A stretch of 64,000 bases of DNA from Mycobacterium cookii (GTDB lineage: Bacteria; Actinomycetota; Actinomycetes; Mycobacteriales; Mycobacteriaceae): contig NZ_AP022569.1 of assembly GCF_010727945.1 (NCBI RefSeq), positions 1,922,001-1,986,000 on the forward strand, written 5' to 3'. The notes beneath the pieces were generated by a model that was not told the DNA's origin, did not search any database, and saw only the letters and a program-made list of their open reading frames with translations. Numbering within the stretch: position 1 is the stretch's first letter; every line of letters begins with the position of its first letter. Of the stretch, positions 1 to 12,371 are shown piece by piece. The position numbers were made by a program, and so were the translations under genes.

Positions 1-571
1 CGGAAAACAAGGCGACCTGTTTGTATTCCGGCGTCTCGGCCAGGATCCGCTCGACTTCCTCGGCGAAACCCATCGTGAGCATTTCGTCAGCCTCGTCGAG
101 CACCAGGTAGTCCACGTGGGACAAATCCAGCGTCCCGCGTTCGAGGTGGTCGATGACGCGGCCGGGCGTGCCGACCACCACCTGCGCGCCGCGCTTCAGG
201 CCAGCCAGCTGCGTCGTGTAGGACGCCCCACCGTAGATCGGCAGCACGTTGATCTGCGGCAGGTGCGTGCCGTACCGGCTGAACGCCTCGGCCACCTGGA
301 GCGCCAGTTCCCGCGTCGGTGCCAGCACCAGGGCCTGGGTGGCCTTGTTGGCGGTGTCGATCTTCGACAGGATCGGGACCGCGAACGCGGCCGTTTTGCC
401 GGTGCCGGTCTGAGCCAGGCCGACCACATCCGAGCCCGCCATCAGCGCCGGGATCGTCGCTGCCTGGATCGCGGAGGGGGTTTCATAGCCGACGTCGACG
501 AGCGCCTGCCGCACCGACGGGTGAATCTGCAGGTCGGCGAAGGTCACCGGGCCATCATCTGGGGAGTCCAT
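1..571 (-). CDS. deaD: DEAD-box RNA helicase DeaD, N-terminal part (runs off window)
   Basis: ATP-dependent RNA helicase, expected to act in the cytoplasm on structured RNA (ribosome assembly, RNA decay). About 190 residues are visible, beginning at the ATG at 571 (MDSPDDGPVTFADL); the rest lies left of the window. Visible motifs are a Q motif (TPSAIQ, about 31-36), motif I AQTGTGKT (53-60), motif Ia PTREL (85-89), GG (114-115), TPGR (135-138) and motif II DEAD (159-162). The sequence closely resembles what I recall of M. tuberculosis Rv1253. The lipoprotein gene starts 87 bases away on the other strand, as lprE does beside deaD in M. tuberculosis. A TAAACT hexamer sits 10 bases before the ATG on the coding strand, so any leader would be very short. 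The family is certain; function is by homology. Confidence 0.95.
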   Translation of the reverse strand, partial: MDSPDDGPVTFADLQIHPSVRQALVDVGYETPSAIQAATIPALMAGSDVVGLAQTGTGKTAAFAVPILSKIDTANKATQALVLAPTRELALQVAEAFSRYGTHLPQINVLPIYGGASYTTQLAGLKRGAQVVVGTPGRVIDHLERGTLDLSHVDYLVLDEADEMLTMGFAEEVERILAETPEYKQVALFS

Positions 572-657
572 GTCGGAAAAAAGTTTACGGGGTGATCGGC
601 TGCCACTCGGCCACGCCTGCCGCTTCGACAGGGCTGGTCAAGGTACCGTGCGGCGTT

Positions 658-1242
658 GTGTGGACACGTCAGCGCCCTATCTGGCGACCGGTCGGTCTGG
701 TCGCTGCCGCGGTGCTGGCCGCGACGCTGAGCAGCTGCGGATCAGGGGATTCGACCGTCGCCAAGACTCCGCAGGCCACGGCCCAACCGACCGCCACATC
801 ACACCCCGCCGCGTCGCCGCCTCCCGTCGCCGGAGCGACGCCGACCAGCTCGGCGCCGGTCGACCCGTGCGCGGTCAACCTGGCCGACCCCGCAATCGCC
901 CGGGGAATCTCCGAGCTGCCCCACGATCCCCGCAGTCAGCAGCCGTGGAATCCCGAGCCGATGGCCGGCAATTTCAACGAATGCGCCCAGCTGTCCGCGG
1001 TCATCGTCAAGGCCAACACCAACGCCGAGAGCCCCAACACCCGGGCGGTGATGTTCCATCTCGGCAAGCTCATACCGCCGCAGGGCGTGCCCGACACCTA
1101 TGGCTTCAACGGGCTCGACCTCTCGCAGTGCACCGGCGACACCGTGGCGTTGATGTACTCCGGCGGCATCGGCCTGCCCAGCGTGGTGAAGTTCCGCTGG
1201 AACGGCAACGGCGTGGAACTCGTCGCCAACGCCGGACGCTAG
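658..1242 (+). CDS. lprE: Lipoprotein LprE (LppP/LprE family)
   Basis: Putative lipid-anchored cell-envelope protein of 194 residues. The GTG at 658 is preferred because it gives a short basic start, a hydrophobic stretch and a lipobox-like LSSC, whose cysteine would be lipidated after signal peptidase II cleavage. An in-frame extension to 319 would run antisense into deaD and is not credible. After the cysteine comes a Thr/Ala/Pro/Ser-rich linker, then a folded domain with the conserved blocks DPCAVNLADP, NECAQLSAV and QCTGDTVAL. Its three cysteines could form disulfides outside the membrane. Sequence and position beside deaD match what I recall of Rv1252c (lprE). The biochemical role of the family is not established. 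Confidence 0.9.
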   Translation: MWTRQRPIWRPVGLVAAAVLAATLSSCGSGDSTVAKTPQATAQPTATSHPAASPPPVAGATPTSSAPVDPCAVNLADPAIARGISELPHDPRSQQPWNPEPMAGNFNECAQLSAVIVKANTNAESPNTRAVMFHLGKLIPPQGVPDTYGFNGLDLSQCTGDTVALMYSGGIGLPSVVKFRWNGNGVELVANAGR

Positions 1243-1332
1243 TCGGCGCGAGCGCCGCCTCTGATGGTCGGGCTCCTCCCCGGGCCGTCCGGCCCGCATC
1301 GTCGTCCGACGTTGTCGGTGTAGCCGCTTACA

Positions 1333-4300
1333 GTGGCTGCTGTGTTCTTGGCAGGCGATCGCATCATCTACAGCGCCTCGGATCTCGCATCCGCCGCCCG
1401 CTGTGAGTACGCGCTGCTGCGGGCGTTCGACGCGAAACTCGGCTGGGGTCCCGGCGTAGCCGTCGAAGACGAATTGCTCGCGCGCACGGCCGCTCTCGGT
1501 GACGAGCATGAGCGGCGCCGGCTCGACAAGTTGCGCGAGGCGCACGGCGGCGAGATGGTCGTGATCGGCCGTCCGGCATTCACCGTGGAGGGCATCGCCG
1601 CCGCCGCGGCGGCCACCCATCGCGCCGTCGACAACGAAGCGCCGGTGATCTACCAGGCCGCGATGTTCGACGGCCGCTTCGTCGGGTTCGCCGACTTCCT
1701 GGTCCGCCGCGACGGGCAGTACCAGGTGTCGGACACCAAGCTGGCCCGCTCGGCGAAAGTCACCGCGTTGCTCCAGATCGCGGCGTACGCCGACACCTTG
1801 CACCGCGCCGGCATTCCGGTATTCGGAGAGGCCGAGCTGATTCTGGGCAACGGCACAGAAGTCGGCTACCGCGTCGACGAACTGATCCCGGTGTACCTCG
1901 AGCAGCGGACCCGGTTGCAGCACCTACTCGACGAGCATCACGCCGGCGGCGCCCCGGTTCGCTGGGACGACGAGCGGGTGCGGGCATGTTTTCGGTGCCC
2001 GGTCTGCGACGAGCAGGTGCGTGCCACCGACGACCTGTTGCTGGTCGCGGGCATGCGGGTCAGCCAGCGCGCCAAGCTGATCGATGCGGGCCTTTCCACT
2101 GTCGCGGGTTTGGCCGCACACACCGGGCCCGTTGCCGACCTGGCCGTTCGCGCCGTCGACAAGCTGGTCTCGCAGGCCAAACTACAAGTACGTCAACGTG
2201 ATAGCGGCACACCGCAGTACGAGGTGGTCGACCCGCAACCGTTGACCTTGCTGCCCAACCCCGACGAGGGCGATCTGTTCTTCGACTTCGAAGGTGATCC
2301 GCTCTGGACAGCCGACGGCGTCGATTGGGGCCTGGAGTATCTATTCGGCGTCTTGGAAGGCGGACGGTCGAGCACCTTCCACCCGCTGTGGGCACATGAT
2401 CGCCCCGACGAGCGCCGGGCCCTGATCGACTTCCTCGCGCTGGTGGCCAAACGACGCAAGCGCTATCCGAACATGCACGTCTACCACTACGCGTCGTACG
2501 AGAAGACGGCGCTGCTTCGGTTGGCCGGCCGCCACGGCGTCGGCGAGGACGACGTCGACGACCTACTGCGCAGCGGCACGCTGGTCGACCTGTATCCGAT
2601 CGTGCGCAAGAGCACTCGGGTCGGCGCCGAATCGATCAGCCTGAAGGCGTTGGAGCCGCTGTACATGGGCGCGCAGCTGCGGTCGGGCGACGTGACCACC
2701 GCCGCCGACTCGATCACGCAGTACGCCCGATACAGCGAGCTGCGCGGCAGCGGGAGGCTCGACGAGGCGGCGACCGTCCTCAAGGAGATCGAGGACTACA
2801 ACCACTACGACTGCCGGTCGACCCGCGGCCTGCGCGACTGGTTGATGTTGCGGGCATTCGAATCCGGCGTCACACCCATTGGCGCACAGCCGGTTTCCGA
2901 CAGCGGGATCATCGACGAGGCCGACCCGCTGGCCGACACTCTGCACGCGTTCACCGGCGACGCCGCCTCGGCTGACCGCACCCCCGAGCAGACGGCGGTC
3001 GCACTGGTTTCCGCCGCTCGCGGCTATCACCGCCGCGAGGACAAGCCGTTCTGGTGGGCGCATTTCGACCGGCTGAACTATCCCGTCGACGAATGGGCCG
3101 ACGAGACGGACGTTTTCATCGTCAACGGGGCGACTGTCGCGGTCGACTGGGACCTCCCGCCGCGAAAGCGCAAACTGCAACGTCAGCTGCAGTTGACCGG
3201 CGAATTGGCCCGTGGCGTGCTCAACCGCGAGGTCTTCGCGCTCTACGAGCCGCCGGCACCGGCCGGTCTCACCGACAACCCGGATCGGCGGGCGGCCGGC
3301 CGCGCCGAGGTGCTCGAGGCCGACGATCTGGCCGCGCCGACCGACGTGATCATCTTGGAGCGAACACCCAAGGACGGCAGTACCTTTCATCAACTGCCGT
3401 TCGCTCTGACTCCGGGACAGCCGATATCGACGACGCCGCTGCGGGAGTCGATCCACGAGGTCGCCACGGCCGTCGCGGCCGGATTACCGCAACTGCCGCG
3501 CTCCGCGGTGTTCGACATCCTGCTACGCCGCCGGCCCCGCACCCGCAGTGGCGCAGAGCTGCCCAGAGCCGGAGATCGTGTCGACGACATCATCGCCGCC
3601 CTGCTCGACCTCGACTCGTCGTATGTGGCCGTGCACGGACCCCCAGGCACCGGTAAGACCTTCACCGGCGCACACGTCATCAAACGACTTGTCGCCGATC
3701 ATGGTTGGCGGGTCGGCGTCGTCGCGCAATCGCACACCGTGGTGGAAAACCTGTTGCGCTGCACGATCGACGCCGGTATCGATCCGCTGCGCGTCGCCAA
3801 GAAGCGATCCGACCGCGAGAACATCGGCTGGCAGCAGATCAGCGAGAGCGAATACGCCGGATTCATCGCCGGCACAAACGGCTGTGTGATCGGTGGCACG
3901 GCCTGGGATTTCGCCAACCCGCGCCGGGTTCCGCCGGGCAGCCTCGACCTGCTGGTGATCGACGAGGCCGGCCAGTTCTGCCTGGCCAACACCATCGCGG
4001 TCGCACCGGCGGCCGCCAACCTGCTGCTGCTGGGCGACCCGCAGCAGCTGCCGCAGGTCAGCCAGGGCACCCATCCTGAGCCCGTCGACGGGTCCGCGCT
4101 GGGCTGGCTGGTCGAGGGTCACCGCACGTTGCCCGCCGAGCGCGGCTACTTTCTTGACCGCACCCATCGCATGCATCCTGACGTCTGCACACCCGTGTCG
4201 GTCCTGGCCTACGAGGGCAGGCTGCAGTCCAACGACGAACTCACCGCCGCGCGTGAGCTCAGCGGATACCCGCCCGGGGTGCACGTCGTGCGCGTCCACC

Positions 4301-4752
4301 ACGAAGGCAACGCCACGGAAAGCCCCGAGGAAGCCGCGGCGATCGTCGACCACATCATGCGCATCATGGGCGCGGCGTGGACGACCGAAGACGGCACCCG
4401 GCCGTTGACGCAGGACGACGTGCTGGTGCTCGCGCCCTACAACGCACAGGTGGTGCTGCTGCGCCGGCACCTGGCCGAAGCAGGGCTCGGCGATGTCCGG
4501 GTCGGCACCGTCGACAAGTTCCAGGGCGCCGAGGCGCCAGTGGCCATCATCTCGATGACCGCCTCGTCGGTCGAGGACATTCCGCGGGGAATCCCGTTCC
4601 TGCTCAACCGAAACCGGTTGAACGTGGCAGTCAGCCGCGCACAGTACGCGGCCGTGATAGTGCGGGCCGAAACGTTGACCGACTACCTGCCCGCCGCACC
4701 CACGGGCCTGGTGGAACTGGGAGCATTCCTCGCCCTGACAGCGTCCGATTAA
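1333..4752 (+). CDS. TM0106-family RecB-like nuclease fused to SF1 helicase
   Basis: A 1139-residue protein that looks like a DNA or RNA repair/processing enzyme, the same length as I recall for Rv1251c. The N-terminal third is a RecB/Cas4-like PD-(D/E)XK nuclease domain; GFADFLV followed by SDTKLA (about residues 115-140) supplies the acidic and D-x-K residues. The centre contains an RNase H-like exonuclease-type segment (FFDFEGDP, then YHYASYEK). The C-terminal third is a superfamily 1 helicase: Walker A GPPGTGKT (769-776), Walker B VIDEAGQF (about 874), motif [27 protein letters not shown] and a final [11 protein letters not shown] at 1333 is used; a second in-frame GTG lies 9 bases later. 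The 3' end overlaps the convergent MFS gene by 4 bases. The substrate is unknown. Confidence 0.88.
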   Translation: MAAVFLAGDRIIYSASDLASAARCEYALLRAFDAKLGWGPGVAVEDELLARTAALGDEHERRRLDKLREAHGGEMVVIGRPAFTVEGIAAAAAATHRAVDNEAPVIYQAAMFDGRFVGFADFLVRRDGQYQVSDTKLARSAKVTALLQIAAYADTLHRAGIPVFGEAELILGNGTEVGYRVDELIPVYLEQRTRLQHLLDEHHAGGAPVRWDDERVRACFRCPVCDEQVRATDDLLLVAGMRVSQRAKLIDAGLSTVAGLAAHTGPVADLAVRAVDKLVSQAKLQVRQRDSGTPQYEVVDPQPLTLLPNPDEGDLFFDFEGDPLWTADGVDWGLEYLFGVLEGGRSSTFHPLWAHDRPDERRALIDFLALVAKRRKRYPNMHVYHYASYEKTALLRLAGRHGVGEDDVDDLLRSGTLVDLYPIVRKSTRVGAESISLKALEPLYMGAQLRSGDVTTAADSITQYARYSELRGSGRLDEAATVLKEIEDYNHYDCRSTRGLRDWLMLRAFESGVTPIGAQPVSDSGIIDEADPLADTLHAFTGDAASADRTPEQTAVALVSAARGYHRREDKPFWWAHFDRLNYPVDEWADETDVFIVNGATVAVDWDLPPRKRKLQRQLQLTGELARGVLNREVFALYEPPAPAGLTDNPDRRAAGRAEVLEADDLAAPTDVIILERTPKDGSTFHQLPFALTPGQPISTTPLRESIHEVATAVAAGLPQLPRSAVFDILLRRRPRTRSGAELPRAGDRVDDIIAALLDLDSSYVAVHGPPGTGKTFTGAHVIKRLVADHGWRVGVVAQSHTVVENLLRCTIDAGIDPLRVAKKRSDRENIGWQQISESEYAGFIAGTNGCVIGGTAWDFANPRRVPPGSLDLLVIDEAGQFCLANTIAVAPAAANLLLLGDPQQLPQVSQGTHPEPVDGSALGWLVEGHRTLPAERGYFLDRTHRMHPDVCTPVSVLAYEGRLQSNDELTAARELSGYPPGVHVVRVHHEGNATESPEEAAAIVDHIMRIMGAAWTTEDGTRPLTQDDVLVLAPYNAQVVLLRRHLAEAGLGDVRVGTVDKFQGAEAPVAIISMTASSVEDIPRGIPFLLNRNRLNVAVSRAQYAAVIVRAETLTDYLPAAPTGLVELGAFLALTASD

Positions 4753-6887
4753 TCGAGGTGCGAATGCCGTCCGTAACGCGGCCCGTCGTCCGGATCCGCT
4801 CGACGGCGCTCCCCGCGAGGCGGCGGGTGGTACCCGTTGCCCTTGTCGCCGCGGTCACCTGCCGGTCCTGAATGCCGCGGACGGTCGGTGCCGCCGCCGT
4901 AAGTGTCGATGTCGTCGAAGAACGGCTCGTCGAAATCCGGCACGCGGTCGATGGGGCGGTACTCGCGCGGCGAGAACTCCTCGACCGGCCGGAAACGCTG
5001 CTCGTCGTCAACATGCAAGCCGTTGTCGGCGAGCCCGATTGGCTCATCGTCCGGCTCGGAACCCAGGTCTTCCAGCAAGCTCTGCCACGACTCGACCGGT
5101 GCGCCGCGCCAGTTCTCGGCGGGCGACGGCCGGGGGTGGTCGACGTGTTTGGGCAGCGGTTCGGTTCTGTCCTCCCGGATAGGCGGCCGCACTGCCGCAC
5201 GGGGCCGCCGAGGCGGGGCTGCGGGCGCGGGCGTCAACGTGTACTCCACGTAGTCGTCATCGTCGTCGAAGCCGCCTCGGATGCCGTCGTTCTCGAAACT
5301 GTCTGCGGCACTGGGCCTTACCCGAACGCGCCGGGTCTGCACGTCGCCGTGTTCGGATGTCGCGTCGTCGGCGCGTTGCTGCCGGCCGCGGCGCGCCGGC
5401 CCAGCGGAATCCAGCATGAACAACGCCGCCGCGACGCCGAACAGCGCGACGAACGCCGGCAACAACATCGACTGAGACATCGCGGTGGCGAACGGCTCGC
5501 GCAAGAATTCCGGTAACTGCAGCGCAGCGCCCTTGTCGCCTTGGGACCCGACCCCGTCGGGCATCGGTGGCAGGTGCGAGCTGATCCGCGAGGTCATGAA
5601 CGAGGCCATGCCGGCGCTGCCCAGCACGGCCCCGACTTGACGCGTCGCGTTGTAGACGCCGGAACTGGCACCGGCCACCTGGTCCGGCAGGTTGCGCGTC
5701 GCCGTGGTCGCCAGCGGCGCCCAGATGAAGGCCATGCCGATACCCAGCACGAAGAACGGCAGAACCAGTTCCCAGATCGGCACGGTCGCGGTCATCACGA
5801 ACGACAACCAGGTCACCCCGATGGCCAGCGCCGAGAAACCGAAGCCGACCAGCGGCTGCGGATGGACGCGGTCGATGATCCGGCCGACAAACGGCGCAAG
5901 CACACCGCTGGTGACCGCCATCGGCGCGGTCAGCAGGGCCGCGCGCGTCGGCGAAAGTCCGCACACCGCCTGCGCGTAGAACATCAACGGCAGCACCATC
6001 GCGGTGGCCACGAAGCTGATCACCACCACACCGACGTTGGCCAGGCTGAACCCGCGGTCGCGGAAGATACCAAGTGGAACAAGCGGTTCGTGGGTGTTCA
6101 GCGACTGCCAGTAGATGAAAGCGCTCATGAATCCGATACCGGCGACCAGTACCGCCCAGATCCACGGCGCCCAGCCGCCGGACTGGCCTTCCTGCAGCGC
6201 GAAGACGATCAGGAACATGCCGACCGCGGACAACCCCACACCGATCAGGTCGAAGCGGTGTTTGTGCGTGGGCAGCGACGGCACCAGCCAGTACGCCAGC
6301 CCCAGCCCGATGATGCCGATCGGAACATTCACGAAGAAGATCCACGCCCAGCCCAGCGCGTCGACCAGGATGCCGCCGGCCAGCGGCCCGACCAGCGTGG
6401 CGACGCCCGCGGTGGCGCCCCACATGCTCATCGCCACCCCGCGGCGCTCGGCCGGGAACGTGCGGGTGATCGTGGACAGGGTCTGCGGGGTCAGCAGCCC
6501 GGCGCCGATCCCCTGCACCATCCGCGCGGTGATCAGCATGCCGATGCTGCCGGACAACCCACACCACAGTGAGGCGAGCGTGAAGACGGCCAGACCGGCC
6601 AAGTAGAGGTTCTTCGGGCCGTACCGGTCGCCGAGTCGCGCGGCCACCAGCAGTGGGACTGCATAGGCCAGCAGATAGGCGCTGGTCACCCAGATCACCG
6701 TGTCGTAGCCGGTGCCGAGCTTGTTCATGATGCTCGGGTTGGCGACGGCGACGATCGTCGAGTCGAGCAGGATCATGAAGAAGCCGACCATCATCGCCCA
6801 GAGCGCGTTCCACGGGTTGACGTCGCCGACGCGGCCCGAAGCTGCCGGGCCGCCGCCCGCGCGCCGCCGAGCAGTCGCCACGGTCAT
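4749..6887 (-). CDS. DHA2-type MFS drug exporter with long acidic/Arg-rich C-tail (Rv1250-like)
   Basis: Proton-coupled efflux permease of the EmrB/QacA (DHA2, 14-helix) family in the inner membrane, 712 residues. The start at 6887 is chosen because its ATG overlaps the PadR stop codon (ATGA); a longer reading frame upstream would lie inside padR. Visible family motifs are [12 protein letters not shown] in TM1, the loop motif [10 protein letters not shown], a TM4 region with [13 protein letters not shown], and motif C-like GPLAGG in TM5. The membrane part ends near residue 500. A hydrophilic tail of roughly 200 residues rich in Asp, Arg and Pro follows ([11 protein letters not shown], later repeated charged blocks); it is longer than the tail I recall for Rv1250 and is probably disordered in the cytoplasm. 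Likely controlled by the co-transcribed PadR repressor. Substrate unknown. Confidence 0.9.
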   Translation of the reverse strand: MTVATARRRAGGGPAASGRVGDVNPWNALWAMMVGFFMILLDSTIVAVANPSIMNKLGTGYDTVIWVTSAYLLAYAVPLLVAARLGDRYGPKNLYLAGLAVFTLASLWCGLSGSIGMLITARMVQGIGAGLLTPQTLSTITRTFPAERRGVAMSMWGATAGVATLVGPLAGGILVDALGWAWIFFVNVPIGIIGLGLAYWLVPSLPTHKHRFDLIGVGLSAVGMFLIVFALQEGQSGGWAPWIWAVLVAGIGFMSAFIYWQSLNTHEPLVPLGIFRDRGFSLANVGVVVISFVATAMVLPLMFYAQAVCGLSPTRAALLTAPMAVTSGVLAPFVGRIIDRVHPQPLVGFGFSALAIGVTWLSFVMTATVPIWELVLPFFVLGIGMAFIWAPLATTATRNLPDQVAGASSGVYNATRQVGAVLGSAGMASFMTSRISSHLPPMPDGVGSQGDKGAALQLPEFLREPFATAMSQSMLLPAFVALFGVAAALFMLDSAGPARRGRQQRADDATSEHGDVQTRRVRVRPSAADSFENDGIRGGFDDDDDYVEYTLTPAPAAPPRRPRAAVRPPIREDRTEPLPKHVDHPRPSPAENWRGAPVESWQSLLEDLGSEPDDEPIGLADNGLHVDDEQRFRPVEEFSPREYRPIDRVPDFDEPFFDDIDTYGGGTDRPRHSGPAGDRGDKGNGYHPPPRGERRRADPDDGPRYGRHSHLD

Positions 6888-7525
6888 ACCCCCACCCCGT
6901 CCGTCTGTTGTCGCTCCGGCCGACCGGATCGCATCGAGTCGGCGAAGCTTCGCAACCACGTCAACTCAGCTTGCACCATTGCCAGCAAATAATCGAACGC
7001 CGCCAAATAACCGGCGGGCGTGACACCGACATCGCGAATCGCCATGATCTCGGCGGCCTGCGCCTCCAAGGCCCCGACCCGGTCGCCGACCGAGTCGACC
7101 GCAGCGTCGTCACCCAGGGTATCGATCTCGGCGAGGGCGACGGCGAACTGCGGAAACTCGTTCACCGGGGTTCCGATCAGTTGACCCACCCGTTGTTGGA
7201 GGGCTTCGGCACCGGCGTCGGTGATCTCGTAGACGGCGCGTTCCGGGCGTCTGCCGTCCCTGATGGTCGCCGCCCGGCGGATCAGTTTCTCCTCCGTCAA
7301 CCGGTCCACAACGTGGTACAGCGACCCGGGCCGGACCTTCACGATGCGGTCGGCGTGCCGTTCGACCAGGGTCTGGAACATCTCGTAGCCGTGCATCGGG
7401 CGGGCTCGGAGCAGCGCCAAGACCGAGATGCCCAGCGCGGTGAGTTGGTAGGCCATCGACTGCCCGTCGTGCCTGGCGGGCCGCCCCGGCTCATCGTCGG
7501 GCGGGACGTGACCCCGCGTCGTCAT
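6884..7525 (-). CDS. PadR-family transcriptional regulator
   Basis: A 213-residue DNA-binding repressor of the PadR family with an extra C-terminal dimerisation region. The winged helix is visible at about residues 28-110: [38 protein letters not shown] and [13 protein letters not shown]. The ATG at 7525 is preferred over a longer frame because GGAGGGG lies nine bases upstream of it. The stop overlaps the ATG of the MFS exporter by 4 bases, so the two are translationally coupled. PadR genes beside efflux pumps usually repress their own operon and are released by the pump's substrate; here that is an inference supported by the inverted repeat at 7544-7563. I do not recall a PadR gene beside Rv1250 in M. 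tuberculosis. Confidence 0.9.
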   Translation of the reverse strand: MTTRGHVPPDDEPGRPARHDGQSMAYQLTALGISVLALLRARPMHGYEMFQTLVERHADRIVKVRPGSLYHVVDRLTEEKLIRRAATIRDGRRPERAVYEITDAGAEALQQRVGQLIGTPVNEFPQFAVALAEIDTLGDDAAVDSVGDRVGALEAQAAEIMAIRDVGVTPAGYLAAFDYLLAMVQAELTWLRSFADSMRSGRPERQQTDGVGV

Positions 7526-7543
7526 CGAATGTGTCCCCTCCGG

Positions 7544-7563
7544 ATTATTCCCAATGGAGTAAT
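7544..7563. promoter_or_regulatory. Candidate PadR operator (inverted repeat)
   Basis: A 20-bp imperfect palindrome, ATTATTCCCAATGGAGTAAT, lies 19-38 bases upstream of the padR ATG, between padR and the divergent membrane-protein gene. Seven of ten positions pair across the centre, with ATTA/TAAT outer arms. It is AT-rich in a GC-rich region and well placed to block transcription of padR-MFS. Operator assignment is an inference. Confidence 0.45.
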
Positions 7564-7602
7564 GGCGAGGACGCCTGGCCCCACATTTTCCGGCACCGGC
7601 GC

Positions 7603-7608
7603 TAGCCT
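7603..7608 (+). promoter_or_regulatory. -10 hexamer TAGCCT for a probable leaderless transcript
   Basis: TAGCCT fits the actinobacterial -10 pattern TANNNT and ends six bases before the ATG at 7615. Transcription would therefore start at or next to the A of the start codon. No Shine-Dalgarno sequence is visible, which agrees. Confidence 0.5.
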
Positions 7609-7614
7609 GAACGC

Positions 7615-8370
7615 ATGAGCGCCCGATGGAAACGGTCATCGTCTGATTCGTCGCCCGCCACCACCGACGGCAAGCCAAAGGCATCGGCGCGGGCGCTGGC
7701 GAACATCATCGAGCGCAGTTCACGCATTCAGGGCCCCGCCGCCGAGGCGTACGTCGAACGCCTCCGACGGGCAGATCCCGGCGCCGACCCCGCAACGATC
7801 GCCAAGAAGCTGGAGAAGCGCTTCATCGCGGCCGTGACGGCCAGCGGCGCAGCGGTCGGGTCGGCGGCCGTACTGCCGGGGCTCGGCACGATCGCCGCGT
7901 TGTCCGCCGCCGCCGGCGAGACCGCGGTGTTCTTGGAAGCCACCGCGTTCTACGCGTTGGCGACCGCGTCGGTCTACGGGGTCTCGGCCGAGAACCGGGA
8001 ACGGCGCCGCGCGCTGGTGCTATCGGTGCTGGTCGGCGACGACAGCAAGCACGCCATGGCCGAGCTGCTCGGCCCGGGCCGGACAAGTGGGGCGTGGTTG
8101 TCGGAGGGCGTGGCGTCGCTGCCGATGGCGTCGTTGTCGCAGCTCAACTCGCGGCTGCTCAAGCGGGCGGTGCGGCGGTTCACGCTGCGCCGCAGCGCAC
8201 TGCTGTTCGGCAAGGTCCTGCCCGTCGGGATCGGCGCCATCATCGGCGCCGTCGGGAACCGGCTCGCGGGCAAGAAGATCGCCCGCAACGCCCGCAACGC
8301 CTTCGGCAAGCCACCCGCGCGATGGCCGGGCACCCTGCACCTGCTGCGTACCGCTTCCGACGCGACGTAA
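7615..8370 (+). CDS. Conserved membrane protein, Rv1249c-like
   Basis: A 251-residue protein of unknown function. It has a basic, Ser-rich N-terminus, then a glycine/alanine-rich hydrophobic segment (about 75-120: ASGAAVGSAAVLPGLGTIAAL and on) that could form two helices. A second glycine-rich segment near 200-220 (VLPVGIGAIIGAVGNRLAG) precedes a strongly basic tail. The pattern resembles EcsC-like or other small inner-membrane proteins. Its place between an Rv1250-like transporter and kgd matches what I recall of Rv1249c. The ATG at 7615 fits a leaderless start (see the -10 hexamer at 7603). No catalytic motif is visible. Confidence 0.8.
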   Translation: MSARWKRSSSDSSPATTDGKPKASARALANIIERSSRIQGPAAEAYVERLRRADPGADPATIAKKLEKRFIAAVTASGAAVGSAAVLPGLGTIAALSAAAGETAVFLEATAFYALATASVYGVSAENRERRRALVLSVLVGDDSKHAMAELLGPGRTSGAWLSEGVASLPMASLSQLNSRLLKRAVRRFTLRRSALLFGKVLPVGIGAIIGAVGNRLAGKKIARNARNAFGKPPARWPGTLHLLRTASDAT

Positions 8371-8420
8371 CGGCAGACCGAGCCGGTGCGAAGTCACATG
8401 GCGGATCGTCGGCAAAGGGT

Positions 8421-8426
8421 TAGCCT
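8421..8426 (+). promoter_or_regulatory. Possible kgd promoter -10 (TAGCCT)
   Basis: A TANNNT-type hexamer in the 295-base gap before kgd. A transcript from about 8433 would have a leader of roughly 230 bases carrying the 48-bp hairpin repeats. No convincing -35 was seen. Placement is an inference. Confidence 0.35.
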
Positions 8427-8436
8427 TTATGAGGCG

Positions 8437-8613
8437 GTGACTGTCGGGGCGCCGCAGCTGTCCGGCGACGAGGAGCCGGACGGTCAGCCGTCCGGCGACG
8501 ATGCGGGTGGTCCCGAGGAGGAGCCGGACAGTCAGCCGTCCGGCGACGATGCGGGTGGTCCCGAGAAGGAGCCGGACAGTCAACTGAGACGCGCCGACAC
8601 CATGTCCAGGTAA
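8437..8613 (+). CDS. Possible small acidic leader ORF upstream of kgd
   Basis: An open frame from GTG 8437 to a stop at 8611-8613 gives 58 residues with two copies of a 16-residue acidic repeat ([15 protein letters not shown][EK]). An in-frame GTG at 8386 would lengthen it. No Shine-Dalgarno is visible, although a -10-like hexamer ends ten bases before GTG 8437. It could be a short leader peptide, or the frame may be open only because the DNA is a GC-rich repeat. I do not recognise the sequence. Confidence 0.2.
   Translation: MTVGAPQLSGDEEPDGQPSGDDAGGPEEEPDSQPSGDDAGGPEKEPDSQLRRADTMSR
8473..8568 (+). repeat. Two 48-bp tandem repeats with internal hairpins in the kgd leader
   Basis: Units 8473-8520 and 8521-8568 are nearly identical, and a partial third copy starts at 8569. 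Each unit contains a hairpin: 8476-8495 is a perfect 8-bp stem (CCGGACGG / CCGTCCGG) with loop TCAG, and 8524-8543 is the same with one mismatch. The unit is a multiple of three, so an open frame crosses it. The repeats lie between a possible promoter and kgd. Confidence 0.9.
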
Positions 8614-8665
8614 TGGCAAGCGCGGCGTGGCGCTTTCGGAAGAGGAATCGAGGCGAGTAGCTGCT

Positions 8666-12349
<3,684 letters not shown>

Positions 12350-12371
12350 GCCGCTGAGCCCGCCGGAAGCC

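Noticed and set aside
319..657. N-terminal extension of the LprE reading frame
   Set aside because: It runs antisense into deaD and would bury the signal peptide; GTG 658 gives a proper lipoprotein start.
8440..8600. Tandem repeats as a CRISPR array
   Set aside because: Units are contiguous without spacers, only about two copies exist, and no cas genes are present.
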